Positions 7,871-16,642 of a stretch of 33,803 bases of DNA are shown here, piece after piece. The position numbers were made by a program, and so were the translations under genes. Each line of letters starts with the position of its first letter. The first letter of the stretch is position 1. The notes under the pieces were generated by a model that did not search any database, was not told where the DNA came from, and saw nothing but the letters and a program-made list of their open reading frames with translations. Origin of the DNA: Treponema sp. UBA1747 (GTDB lineage Bacteria; Spirochaetota; Spirochaetia; Treponematales; Treponemataceae). The DNA is taken from contig DCHR01000041.1 of assembly GCA_002315375.1 (NCBI GenBank), positions 53,015 through 86,817 on the forward strand. The letters run 5' to 3'.

Positions 7871-9037
7871 TATCAGCGGAATGATCTTTTTAGCAATCTT
7901 ATAAACCGGACCTTCAAAGGTTTTGCGGACAGTTTCCAGTTCTTCACGAATATGAATTCCCTGAGGACAGTGACTTTCACATTTTCCACATTTAATACAG
8001 TTGGAAGCGCCGGTAGAATTTTTCCGGATTAATGTACACATTACGTAATCCTTAAGGCCTTCAAACTTGCTGTCTGAAAAGCGGCGGTTATAGGCAGCAA
8101 AAATACCCGGAATATCCACACTTTTTGGACAAGGCATACAGTAGCGGCAGCCGGTGCAGCCGATTTTTTCCTTGCTGCGGATTTCTTTGATTACTGCAGC
8201 GATTACACCTTTTTCTTCATCACTTAAATAACCCGGTTCTGCGTCGCTGGCAGAACGCACATTTTCGGCAACCATTTCCAGTGAATTCATGCCCGAAAGG
8301 ACACAGGTTACTTCACTCTGGTTCCAGAGCCAGCGGAAAGACCATTCAGCAGGTGAACGGTCAGGATTATATTTTCTGAAAATCTTTTCGGCGTCTTTAG
8401 GAAGCTTATTAGCCAGTTTTCCGCCGCGAAGGGGCTCCATAATTACGACAGGAATACCTTTTTCTGCAGCGTGCTTAAGTCCTGTTACTCCGGCCTGTGA
8501 ATTTTCGTCCATGTAATTGTACTGAATCTGACAGAAATCCCAGTCGTAAGCATCCAGAAGTTTCAGAAAAGCGTCTGAACCGCCGTGGTAAGAAAATCCA
8601 ATCTGACGGATTACCCCTTCTTTCTTTTTCTGTTCAAGCCAGTCTTTTACACCCAGTGCAATAAGACGATTCCAGGTTACAACATCTGTAAGCATATGCA
8701 TCAGATAATAATCGACATGGTCAGTTCTGAGGCGGGAAAGTTCTTCATTAAAGAGTTTTTCACAATCCCCTTCTTTTTTCAGAAGATAATGAGGGAGTTT
8801 TGTGGCAATATTTACTTTGTCGCGGGCCTTGTTGTTTTCGAGGATTTTTCCCAAAGTTGCTTCGCTTCCGGGATAAATATAGGCTGTATCGAAATAATTG
8901 ACTCCTGAATTAATGGCAGCCATTACTTCAGATTCGGCTTTCTTGTAATCCGGACCTGTAATTGACTGTGTGAAACGCATACATCCATATCCAAGTACCG
9001 AAATATCATTTCCGTACCGGTCTTTTCTGTACTGCAT
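7859..9037 (-). CDS. aldo/keto reductase with C-terminal 4Fe-4S ferredoxin domain
   Basis: About 392 residues. The N-terminal TIM-barrel NAD(P)H reductase has GYGCMRF near the start, the catalytic region NYFDTAYIYPGSE, and ATKLPHYL. The C-terminal part has two cysteine clusters, CTGCRYCMPCP and CIKCGKCESHCP, each able to hold a 4Fe-4S centre. Proteins of this architecture are common in anaerobes; the substrate is unknown. An in-frame ATG lies 12 codons further upstream (9073), but a TATAAT promoter box overlaps those codons (9062-9067) and an AGGGGGA ribosome site lies between it and the ATG at 9037, so the shorter form is preferred. Confidence 0.88.
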   Translation of the reverse strand: MQYRKDRYGNDISVLGYGCMRFTQSITGPDYKKAESEVMAAINSGVNYFDTAYIYPGSEATLGKILENNKARDKVNIATKLPHYLLKKEGDCEKLFNEELSRLRTDHVDYYLMHMLTDVVTWNRLIALGVKDWLEQKKKEGVIRQIGFSYHGGSDAFLKLLDAYDWDFCQIQYNYMDENSQAGVTGLKHAAEKGIPVVIMEPLRGGKLANKLPKDAEKIFRKYNPDRSPAEWSFRWLWNQSEVTCVLSGMNSLEMVAENVRSASDAEPGYLSDEEKGVIAAVIKEIRSKEKIGCTGCRYCMPCPKSVDIPGIFAAYNRRFSDSKFEGLKDYVMCTLIRKNSTGASNCIKCGKCESHCPQGIHIREELETVRKTFEGPVYKIAKKIIPLIMKN

Positions 9038-9061
9038 AGATTGGAAGTCCCCCTGACTGAT

Positions 9062-9091
9062 ATTATAACCCATTATGCCCTAAATTGTAAA
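9062..9091 (-). promoter_or_regulatory. promoter of the aldo/keto reductase gene
   Basis: TTTACA (9091-9086), 18-base spacer, perfect TATAAT (9067-9062) on the minus strand, directly after the gltD terminator. Its position argues against the upstream ATG at 9073 being the translation start. Confidence 0.6.
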
Positions 9092-9118
9092 AAAAAGAAC
9101 CGCCTTTCGGCGGTTCTT
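9089..9118 (-). terminator. intrinsic terminator of gltB-gltD
   Basis: On the minus strand AAGAACCGCC / GGCGGTTCTT with a GAAA loop, followed by eight U residues (9096-9089), about 20 bases past the gltD stop. Confidence 0.88.
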
Positions 9119-9140
9119 AGGGAAAAACAATTATTATCTT

Positions 9141-10688
9141 CTAAAGATTTGAATAACCCATAAGATACTTGTCAATTTCGCGGGCACATTCACGGCCTTC
9201 AGCAATTGCCCAGACAACAAGGCTCTGACCACGACGCATATCTCCGCAGCTGAATACTTTATCTACGTTTGTAACATAAAGTCCTTCATCGGCAGCAACA
9301 ACCCCGCGTGGAGTCATATCTACATTAAAGGCTTTTGCCGTATATTCTTCGGCACCAAGGAAACCTGCTGCTATAAGAATAAGGTCTGCAGGAAGTTCCT
9401 TTTCGGTTCCTTCGATTTCGCAAAGTTTTCTCTGGCCGTCTACCATGCGGAATTCAACCTGAACAGTCTTTACTCCGGTCACATGACCGTCTTTCTGGTA
9501 GATTTCTTTGATTGTTGTCTTATAAACACGTGGATCTGCTCCGGCGGTAGAAATTACTTCCATCTGGCCGTAATCGGTTTTGAGAACCTTAGGCCACTGC
9601 GGCCACGGGTTATTTGCAGCACGTTCAACAGGTGGCTGAGGCATCATTTCCAGAGCTGTAATACTTGCGGCACCAAGACGTGCACAGGTACCTGTACAGT
9701 CGTTACCGGTGTCACCGCCTCCGACTACAATTACATGCTTTCCTTTCGGATCAAAATCTTCTGAAAGATGAATGTCAGAAATCTTTGCCGAATCATCCTT
9801 GCAGTCTGTAACTGCGTGGGAATCCATGAGAGATTTTGTTACGGCTTTAAGGAAATCAACAGCAGGAATTATTCCTTTTGCATCTTCCCCGGCAACATTG
9901 AGGCGACGGGCTTTTTTAGCACCGCAGCAGAGGGAAACTGCATCAAAATCTTTGAGAAGATCTTCAGCTTTTACTGTGTTTCCGATATCTGCTCTTGTTA
10001 CGAATTCAACCCCTTCTGCCTTCATAAGGTTTACGCGGCGTTCAATGATTTTTTTGTCCAGCTTCATGTTAGGAATACCGTACATGAGAAGTCCGCCGAT
10101 TCTGTCTTCCCGTTCAAAAACAGTAACATTGTGTCCGCGGCGGTTCAGTAAATCTGCTACTGCAAGACCTGCAGGACCTGAACCAACAACAGCAATTTTC
10201 TTCCCGCTGCGTACTTTCGGAATCTGAGGCTTCATGTAACCTGAAGCAAAGGCTTTTTCAATAATGTAAAGTTCATTATCGTGAATTGTTACAGGATCCT
10301 TGATATCTTTTCCGTCTGTATAATCCTTTTCCATGGAAATACAGTTACAGGCTTTTTCACAGAGAGCCGGACAAACACGGCCTGTAAACTCAGGGAAACT
10401 TGAAGTTTTCAGAAGTCTCCAGGCGGCCATGTCATACTGACCTTTGTATAATGCGTCGTTCCATTCAGGAATAAAGTTATGAAGAGGACAGCCTGTTACC
10501 ATGCCGCCAAGCTTGATTGCGCTCTGACACATTGGAACACCGCAGTTCATACAGCGGGAAGCCTGTGTTCTGCGTTCTTCATCGTTCAGAAGAACGTGCA
10601 TTTCTTCAAAGTTCTGGAGGCGAACTTTTGGTTCGATCCAGTCGTTTTCAATTCTTGTATATTTAATAAATCCGTTTGAAAGTCCCAT
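9141..10688 (-). CDS. gltD: glutamate synthase small (beta) subunit
   Basis: A 515-residue NADPH-binding subunit that feeds electrons from NAD(P)H through FAD and Fe-S centres to GltB. Near the N terminus, CMNCGVPMC, CPLHNFIPEWN and CPALCEKAC carry the cysteines for two 4Fe-4S clusters. The FAD Rossmann motif VVGSGPAGLAVAD (about residue 168) and NADPH motif VVGGGDTGNDC (about residue 322) follow, with a closing FSCGDMRRGQSLVVWAI segment. A strong AGGAGGAG ribosome site precedes the ATG, 15 bases after the gltB stop, so the two subunits are made from one mRNA. Confidence 0.97.
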   Translation of the reverse strand: MGLSNGFIKYTRIENDWIEPKVRLQNFEEMHVLLNDEERRTQASRCMNCGVPMCQSAIKLGGMVTGCPLHNFIPEWNDALYKGQYDMAAWRLLKTSSFPEFTGRVCPALCEKACNCISMEKDYTDGKDIKDPVTIHDNELYIIEKAFASGYMKPQIPKVRSGKKIAVVGSGPAGLAVADLLNRRGHNVTVFEREDRIGGLLMYGIPNMKLDKKIIERRVNLMKAEGVEFVTRADIGNTVKAEDLLKDFDAVSLCCGAKKARRLNVAGEDAKGIIPAVDFLKAVTKSLMDSHAVTDCKDDSAKISDIHLSEDFDPKGKHVIVVGGGDTGNDCTGTCARLGAASITALEMMPQPPVERAANNPWPQWPKVLKTDYGQMEVISTAGADPRVYKTTIKEIYQKDGHVTGVKTVQVEFRMVDGQRKLCEIEGTEKELPADLILIAAGFLGAEEYTAKAFNVDMTPRGVVAADEGLYVTNVDKVFSCGDMRRGQSLVVWAIAEGRECAREIDKYLMGYSNL

Positions 10689-10703
10689 TATTCTCCTCCT
10701 TCC

Positions 10704-13700
10704 TTATGCAGTAAACTTTTTGAATGCATTCAGTACTGCATTCTCATGTTCAACACCGTTTGATTCTTCTTCAGCAATAAGCTTGAGCATTTTTGCGTAG
10801 TCATTAGGAATAATCTTCTTGAAAGATTTCAGGCTGTTGTTCCAGTCGGCAAGGATTGCCTTACCGCGCTCACTGCCTGTTTCGGCAACGTGTTTTTCAA
10901 CAAGTGATTTAACAAGATCAATGTCGTGCTGGTCGGCAGAAGCAAGTTCACTCATGGTTACCAGCTGGCTGTTGAGTCTCTGGTAAAGGTCGTGTTTTTC
11001 ATCAAGTACATAAGCAACACCGCCTGACATTCCGGCTGCCAGGTTGCGTCCTGTTGAACCGAGAATAAGAGCGATACCGCCTGTCATATATTCAAGACCA
11101 TGGTCACCGCAGCCTTCAGCAACAACAGTTGCACCTGAGTTTCTTACACAGAAGCGTTCACCTGCAATACCGTTGATAAAGGCCTGACCGCTTGTTGCAC
11201 CGAAACAACAAACGTTTCCGGCAATAATGTTTTCTTCGGCTTTGTAGCCGGCATCTTCAGGACACTTGAGGACGATTTTTCCGCCTGAAAGTCCCTTTCC
11301 AAGACCGTCGTTGGCGTCACCTGTAAGGCGCATTGTAAGTCCCTTTGGAATAAAGGCACCAAAGCTCTGTCCGCCGCCCCCTGTTGCATTAACTGTAAAG
11401 CTGTCTTCAGGAAGTGTATTTCCGAAGTTCTTCTGGATTTCTGATCCAAGAATTGTTCCCACAGTTCTGTCTGTTGAAGAAACCTTCAGACTGAATGAAC
11501 CTGTCTTTTTCTTCATTGATTTTTCAAACTGTGGAAGGAGGTATTTTTCATCAACTGTATTCGAAAGCTTGAAGTCATAAACATCAGCTGGATTGAAGTG
11601 AGAACCAGCTTCGCCGCCTGCAAGAATTCTGCTCATATCTACAAGGTTTGCTCTTTCGAAAGCACCCTTTTCTTTTACTTTGAGCATTTCTGTGTGACCG
11701 CACATTTCTTCTACGCTGTGGAAACCAAGTTTTGCCATGATTTCGCGCAGTTCCTGTGCAATAAACTTCATGAAGTTTTCAACGTATTCAGGTTTACCTG
11801 TAAAGCGCTTACGGAGTTCACTGTTCTGTGTTGCAACCCCGAAAGGACAGGTATCCAGGTTACATACGCGCATCATTGCACAACCCATTGTAATAAGAGG
11901 AGCTGTAGCAAAACCGAATTCTTCGGCACCAAGGAGACAGGCGATTGCAACGTCGCGGCCGCTCATCAGTTTACCGTCGGTTTCAATTACAACGCGTGAA
12001 CGGAGCCCGTTCTGAATAAGTGTCTGATGTGTTTCTGCAAGACCAAGCTCCCATGGAAGACCAGCGTGGTGAATTGAGCTCAAAGGAGCAGCACCTGTAC
12101 CGCCATCATGTCCTGAAATGAGGATTACCTGAGCACCGGCTTTTGCAACACCGGCTGCAATTGTTCCAACCCCTGCTTCTGAAACCAGTTTTACAGAAAT
12201 GCGGGCAGCACGGTTTGCATTCTTAAGGTCGTAGATCAGCTGAGCCAGGTCTTCGATTGAATAAATATCGTGGTGTGGAGGTGGCGAAATAAGTGAAACA
12301 CCAGGAGTTGCATAACGGGTTGTAGCAATCCATGGATAAACCTTTTTACCAGGAAGGTGTCCCCCTTCTCCAGGCTTTGCACCCTGTGCCATTTTAATCT
12401 GAATTTCCTTTGCAGAAAGCAGGTATTCTTCTGTTACACCGAAGCGGCCTGAAGCAACCTGTTTGATTGCAGAGTTTCTGTCAGTTCCAAGGCGCTCAGG
12501 TTTTTCTCCACCTTCACCTGAGTTTGATTTTCCTTTCAGGTGGTTCATGGCCAGAGCCATACATTCGTGGGCTTCCTGGGAAATTGAACCGTAAGACATG
12601 GCACCAGTCTTGAAGCGCTGTACAATCTGTTCAACGGATTCTACATCATCAAGAGGGATTTCCTTTGCACTGTCAAAGTCCAGTTTGAGCATGGCACGGA
12701 GTGTATGTGGATGAGCGTTGTCATCAACCAGTGAAGTATATTCCTTGAAGCGTTCATAGCTTCCGGTTTTTGTAGCTTCCTGAAGGCTGATGATGATTTC
12801 AGGTGAGTAAAGGTGATCTTCACAGGTAGGTCCACGGCGAAACTTGTGAACACCAACTGAATCCAGATGAGTGTTTACTGTAAGTCCCAGAGGATCGAAG
12901 GCCTTGTTGTGGTGGAAGTTTACGTCTTCGGCAATTTCCTTAAGACCAATTCCGCCAACGCGGCTTACTGTGTTTGTAAAGTAAACATCAACAACATCCT
13001 GGGCAATACCAACGGCTTCGAAAATCTGTGCCGACTGGTAAGACTGGATTGTTGAAATACCCATTTTAGCAGCAATTTTTACGATACCGCCGATAATTCC
13101 CTTGTTGAAATCGTCGATGGCTGTGTGGTAATCCTTGTCCAGAAGTTTCTGGTCAATAAGTTCTGCAATGGCTTCGTGAGCCAGGTACGGGTTGATGGCA
13201 CGGGCACCGTAACCAAGGAGCATGGCGCTCTGGTGAACGTTGCGAACTTCGGCACTTTCAAGAATGATTGAAATGGCAGTGCGTTTCTTTGTGCGGATAA
13301 GGTACTGTTCAACACCCGATACAGCAAGAAGCGAAGGAATAGCAACGTGGTTTTCATCAACTCCACGGTCAGAAAGGATAATGATGTTTGATCCGTTTCT
13401 GTATTCGCGGTCAATTGCAACAAACACATTGTCCAAAGCATCTTTAAGTGAAGTATTCTTGTAGTAAAGAAGTGAAACTACTGAAGATTTAAGGCCAGGC
13501 ATATCCAGAGCCTTGATCTTCATCATATCAACACCGGTAAGAATAGGATTGTTGATTTCAAGTACTGTACAGTTTTTGCTCTGTGCTTCAAGAAGGTTTC
13601 CGTCAGAACCAACGTAAACTGTTGTGTCTGTAACAATTTTTTCGCGGAGTGAGTCGATTGGAGGGTTTGTTACCTGTGCAAAAAGCTGCTTGAAGTAACT

Positions 13701-15212
13701 GAACAGGGCCGGATGCTTGTCGCTCATTACGGCAAGAGGAGTATCTACGCCCATGGCACCGGTCGGTTCAATTCCGTTCTGTGCCAGTGGAAGAATCATT
13801 TCGTTTACATCTTCGTAGTTCCAGCCGAAAGCGCGGTACATAATATCGCGTTCTTCCTGTGTGTAAACCGGAATCTTTTTGTTAGGGATTCTCAGATCTC
13901 CCAGGTGCTTCAGGTTCAGGCTGAGCCATTCACCGTATGGATAAAGATCTGTGTATTCTTTCTTTGCGTCGAAATCCGAAATAAGCTTTTTCTGCTTTGT
14001 ATCAACCAGAAGAATGCGGCCAGGCATAAGGCGGCTTTTCTGCACGATTTCGCTTTCAGGAATATCAAGAACCCCTACTTCTGAAGAAAGAATAAGTGTA
14101 TTGTCTTTTGTAATGTAGTAGCGGCTTGGGCGGAGTCCGTTGCGGTCCAAAGTTGCACCAACAAGGTCACCATCAGAAAAGAGGATTGCGGCAGGACCGT
14201 CCCAAGGTTCCATCATGGTTGCCCAGTAGTGGTAGAAATCTTTTTTACGAGGATCCATTGAATCATCATGTTTCCAAGGTTCCGGAATACAGATCATAAC
14301 TGCCAGAGGAAGAGGCATTCCGTTCATTACCAGGAATTCCAGAGTGTTGTCCAGCATGGCCGAGTCGGAACCGGTTGTATCAACTGCAGGAAGGATTTCT
14401 GCAATTTCATCATCCTTGAAAACAGGAGATTTTATTGTTTCTTCGCGGGCCATCATGCGGTCTGCATTTCCGCGGATTGTATTGATTTCTCCGTTGTGGG
14501 CAATGAAGCGGTTCGGATGAGCACGTTTCCATGAAGGCTGTGTATTTGTAGAAAAGCGTGAGTGAACCAGAGCAAGAGATGAAATGTATTCAGGACTCTG
14601 AAGGTCAGTGTAGAAAGTTCTGAGCTGCTGAACCAGGAACATACCCTTGTAAACGATAGTGCGGCTCGACATAGAACAAACGTATGTATCAAAGCTTGAG
14701 TGTTCAAACTGGCGGCGAACCATATAGAGTTTGCGGTCAAAAGGAAGGCCTTTTTCTACATCAGAAGGACGTTCAATGAAACACTGCCAGATTGCAGGCA
14801 TACAGTCACGGGCAGTTTTTCCAAGAACAGTTTCAGAAACAGGCACCTGACGCCATCCTAAGAATTTCAGGCTTTCTTTTTCACACAGGGTTTCAATCAT
14901 GCGCATGGCCTGAGCACGAACAAACTTGTCCTGAGGAAAGAAGAACATACCAATACCGTAATCCCGTTCTTCTTTAAGTAAGATTCCGATTTTTGCACAT
15001 TCTGCCTTGAAAAAACTGTGAGCAATCTGAACCAGGATTCCGACACCGTCACCTGTTTCCCCTGTGGCATCTTTACCGGCACGATGCTCCAGTTTTTCAA
15101 CAATGGAAAGTGCATTGTCTACTATTTTGTGTGTCTGTTTTCCATCGATATTAACGACAGCACCGATACCACAGGCATCGTGTTCGAAAGATGGATCATA
15201 TAATGTTTTCAT
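10704..15212 (-). CDS. gltB: glutamate synthase large (alpha) subunit
   Basis: Converts glutamine and 2-oxoglutarate to two glutamates, the second half of the GS-GOGAT ammonium assimilation route. At 1502 residues it is full length for bacterial GltB. The N-terminal class II glutaminase starts at Cys14 (HDACGIGAVV) after a 13-residue propeptide. The FMN-binding synthase domain contains GEGGEKPERLGTDRNS and GHDGGTGAAPLSSIHHAG. The 3Fe-4S cysteines are in CAMMRVCNLDTC. The C-terminal beta-helix GXGXG domain has repeated Gly motifs (TGGGGQSFGAF, GDANDGLGKGLSGGK). The ribosome site is CAGGGGG. Its leader (15231-15441) contains a strong promoter and two tandem hexaloop/terminator units, so transcription is very likely controlled by antitermination. 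Confidence 0.98.
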   Translation of the reverse strand: MKTLYDPSFEHDACGIGAVVNIDGKQTHKIVDNALSIVEKLEHRAGKDATGETGDGVGILVQIAHSFFKAECAKIGILLKEERDYGIGMFFFPQDKFVRAQAMRMIETLCEKESLKFLGWRQVPVSETVLGKTARDCMPAIWQCFIERPSDVEKGLPFDRKLYMVRRQFEHSSFDTYVCSMSSRTIVYKGMFLVQQLRTFYTDLQSPEYISSLALVHSRFSTNTQPSWKRAHPNRFIAHNGEINTIRGNADRMMAREETIKSPVFKDDEIAEILPAVDTTGSDSAMLDNTLEFLVMNGMPLPLAVMICIPEPWKHDDSMDPRKKDFYHYWATMMEPWDGPAAILFSDGDLVGATLDRNGLRPSRYYITKDNTLILSSEVGVLDIPESEIVQKSRLMPGRILLVDTKQKKLISDFDAKKEYTDLYPYGEWLSLNLKHLGDLRIPNKKIPVYTQEERDIMYRAFGWNYEDVNEMILPLAQNGIEPTGAMGVDTPLAVMSDKHPALFSYFKQLFAQVTNPPIDSLREKIVTDTTVYVGSDGNLLEAQSKNCTVLEINNPILTGVDMMKIKALDMPGLKSSVVSLLYYKNTSLKDALDNVFVAIDREYRNGSNIIILSDRGVDENHVAIPSLLAVSGVEQYLIRTKKRTAISIILESAEVRNVHQSAMLLGYGARAINPYLAHEAIAELIDQKLLDKDYHTAIDDFNKGIIGGIVKIAAKMGISTIQSYQSAQIFEAVGIAQDVVDVYFTNTVSRVGGIGLKEIAEDVNFHHNKAFDPLGLTVNTHLDSVGVHKFRRGPTCEDHLYSPEIIISLQEATKTGSYERFKEYTSLVDDNAHPHTLRAMLKLDFDSAKEIPLDDVESVEQIVQRFKTGAMSYGSISQEAHECMALAMNHLKGKSNSGEGGEKPERLGTDRNSAIKQVASGRFGVTEEYLLSAKEIQIKMAQGAKPGEGGHLPGKKVYPWIATTRYATPGVSLISPPPHHDIYSIEDLAQLIYDLKNANRAARISVKLVSEAGVGTIAAGVAKAGAQVILISGHDGGTGAAPLSSIHHAGLPWELGLAETHQTLIQNGLRSRVVIETDGKLMSGRDVAIACLLGAEEFGFATAPLITMGCAMMRVCNLDTCPFGVATQNSELRKRFTGKPEYVENFMKFIAQELREIMAKLGFHSVEEMCGHTEMLKVKEKGAFERANLVDMSRILAGGEAGSHFNPADVYDFKLSNTVDEKYLLPQFEKSMKKKTGSFSLKVSSTDRTVGTILGSEIQKNFGNTLPEDSFTVNATGGGGQSFGAFIPKGLTMRLTGDANDGLGKGLSGGKIVLKCPEDAGYKAEENIIAGNVCCFGATSGQAFINGIAGERFCVRNSGATVVAEGCGDHGLEYMTGGIALILGSTGRNLAAGMSGGVAYVLDEKHDLYQRLNSQLVTMSELASADQHDIDLVKSLVEKHVAETGSERGKAILADWNNSLKSFKKIIPNDYAKMLKLIAEEESNGVEHENAVLNAFKKFTA

Positions 15213-15230
15213 TTTTTACCCCCTGAAAAC

Positions 15231-15305
15231 AAAAAAGGCGATAATGACATAACCACTGCAAAAAACCGGGAAAGGTCCTGCAATGGCGACGTCATTGTCG
15301 CCTTT
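15231..15305 (-). promoter_or_regulatory. gltB leader unit 2: hexaloop antiterminator and terminator
   Basis: On the minus strand GGCGAC-AATGAC-GTCGCC (15302-15285) forms a six-base-pair stem with a six-base loop having A1 and G4. Alternatively AAAGGCGACAATGAC (15305-15291) pairs with GTCATTATCGCCTTT (15248-15234), with U residues continuing to 15231, giving a terminator. Between the arms, CCATTGCA and TGCAGTGG can pair as an inner helix. The hexaloop stem and terminator use the same bases, so only one can form. It ends about ten bases before the GGGGG ribosome site of gltB. Confidence 0.75.
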
Positions 15306-15341
15306 ATAATTCAAATAAATAATGCGGAAAACCGCTTGAAC

Positions 15342-15404
15342 AAAAAAAAGACGCCTGGCTTAAAAAGACAATATCTGTCTGCTTAAACCAAGCGTCTTTG
15401 CTTG
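15342..15404 (-). promoter_or_regulatory. gltB leader unit 1: hexaloop antiterminator and terminator
   Basis: CAAGC-AAAGAC-GCTTG (15404-15389) is a five-base-pair stem with hexaloop A1...G4. It overlaps the 5' arm GACGCTTGGTTTAA (15396-15383) of a terminator whose 3' arm is TTAAGCCAGGCGTC (15363-15350), followed by eight U residues (15349-15342). The inner helix AGACA/TGTCT is also seen in asnB as AGACG/CGTCT, a compensatory change. The unit starts at the predicted mRNA 5' end. It can also terminate read-through from the dehydrogenase gene upstream. Confidence 0.8.
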
Positions 15405-15412
15405 TTTCAATA

Positions 15413-15441
15413 ACTATAGCAAAATGATGCTTTTTGTTCAA
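15413..15441 (-). promoter_or_regulatory. promoter of gltB-gltD
   Basis: TTGAAC (15441-15436), exactly 17 bases, TATAGT (15418-15413) on the minus strand. Eight bases separate the -10 box from the first hexaloop stem, the same distance as in asnB. It begins 16 bases after the stop codon of the upstream dehydrogenase gene. Confidence 0.8.
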
Positions 15442-15456
15442 TAGTCATTAAAAAAA

Positions 15457-16629
15457 TCAGAAAGATTTTCTGTATATCTCCAGGACATCAGATTTTTCTG
15501 TTTTACGGGGGTTAATAGCGATATTACCGCTTTTCATGGCATCATCTGCCATCTGGTCCAGAACCTTTTCAAAAGCTTCGGCACTGATGCCGGCACCGGA
15601 AAGTCCGACAGGAATTCCAAGCTCCCCGTTCAATACAAAAAGAGCTCCCTGAAGCATTGAAGGAACAAAGTCCCCGTAGGCTACTGGTGTACTGCAGACA
15701 CAGCGGTAAATATTGTAATATTTTTTCAAAAATACAGGATTTTCTGTGGCCGTTTCATTGAATTCCACAACTTTTGGCAGAAGAATGGCATTTGCAACTC
15801 CGTGAGGAACATCAAAAAAAGCGCTTACAGGATGGCTCATGGCGTGAACATCTCCAAGACGGGCATGGCTGAAGGCAATACCTGCAAAAAGAGAACCAAG
15901 CATCATATTTTCTGCTGCAGCCTTGTTTCCCCTGTCTTTTACGTAATCCCTGATAGATTCCCCTATCAGTTCCAGAGCCCTTAATGAAAACATTTCAGAA
16001 AAAGGACTTGCTGCCTTTGAAACATAGGATTCCAGGGCATGAATCATGGCGTCAATTCCACAGGCAGCTGCAGTTCCGGCCGGCACTGTTGAAATCAGTT
16101 CCGGGTCCAGTATTGCGTAAGAAGGAAGAAGATAGTTTGAAGCAACAGTCAGCTTGTAGTTCCGGCTGTGGTCCGTAATTACTGAAAAGGCTGTTACTTC
16201 ACTTCCCGTTCCTGCAGTTGTCGGAATGGCAATCATCGGGACAACAGGACCGGGAACTTTTCCGCCCCCTTCATAATCGGTTATTTTACCACCGAAGGTT
16301 GCCAGAACTGCAACGGCTTTGGCAACATCAAGAGGAGATCCGCCGCCGAAGGCAACAATAAAATCTGCCCCGCTTTCTTTGTAAAGTGCTGCTGCAGCAT
16401 TTACTGTTTCCACAGAAGGATTTCCTTCCGTGCGGCAGAAGCTTACACTTTCAATTTCCGAAGTTTTCATGGCATCAGAACACTTTGCCACAAGGCCTAT
16501 TTTTTCAAGATGCGGTCCCGAAATTATCAGGGCCTTTGACTTACCAAGCTTTGCGGCCACTTCCGGCAGTTTGGAAAGAGTTCCAGCTCCGAAAACAACA
16601 TTCTGCGAAATTGAAAATGTAAAGTCCAT
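15457..16629 (-). CDS. iron-type (group III) alcohol dehydrogenase
   Basis: A 390-residue NAD(P)-dependent oxidoreductase. The nucleotide-binding segment FGGGSPLDVAKAVA (about residue 97) and the segment AIPTTAGTGSEVT (about residue 139) are typical. The metal ligands lie in CGIDAMIHALESY (about residues 195-205), HAMSHPVSA and FFDVPHGVANA. Family members reduce or oxidise alcohols, butanol, lactaldehyde, semialdehydes and similar compounds; the substrate is not visible here. The gene is the last of the operon that starts with the amino-acid importer and lies 13 bases after the aminotransferase, so a role in processing the product of amino-acid transamination is possible but not shown. The gltB promoter lies just past its stop. 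Confidence 0.9.
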   Translation of the reverse strand: MDFTFSISQNVVFGAGTLSKLPEVAAKLGKSKALIISGPHLEKIGLVAKCSDAMKTSEIESVSFCRTEGNPSVETVNAAAALYKESGADFIVAFGGGSPLDVAKAVAVLATFGGKITDYEGGGKVPGPVVPMIAIPTTAGTGSEVTAFSVITDHSRNYKLTVASNYLLPSYAILDPELISTVPAGTAAACGIDAMIHALESYVSKAASPFSEMFSLRALELIGESIRDYVKDRGNKAAAENMMLGSLFAGIAFSHARLGDVHAMSHPVSAFFDVPHGVANAILLPKVVEFNETATENPVFLKKYYNIYRCVCSTPVAYGDFVPSMLQGALFVLNGELGIPVGLSGAGISAEAFEKVLDQMADDAMKSGNIAINPRKTEKSDVLEIYRKSF

Positions 16630-16642
16630 ATTATACCTCGCT

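Noticed and set aside
9038..9073. Longer aldo/keto reductase starting at 9073
   Set aside because: A perfect TATAAT overlaps those codons and a ribosome site serves the later ATG.
15231..15441. Known glutamine riboswitch (glnA or downstream-peptide motif) as the explanation for the gltB and asnB leaders
   Set aside because: The conserved cores of those motifs, as I know them, are not seen. What is shared between leaders is the A1/G4 hexaloop stem overlapping each terminator.
15231..15441. Simple end-of-operon terminators for the genes upstream of gltB, asnB and the importer
   Set aside because: Good promoters lie upstream of the hairpins, two terminators occur in a row close to the start codon, and at asnB the upstream gene is divergent, so there is nothing to terminate.
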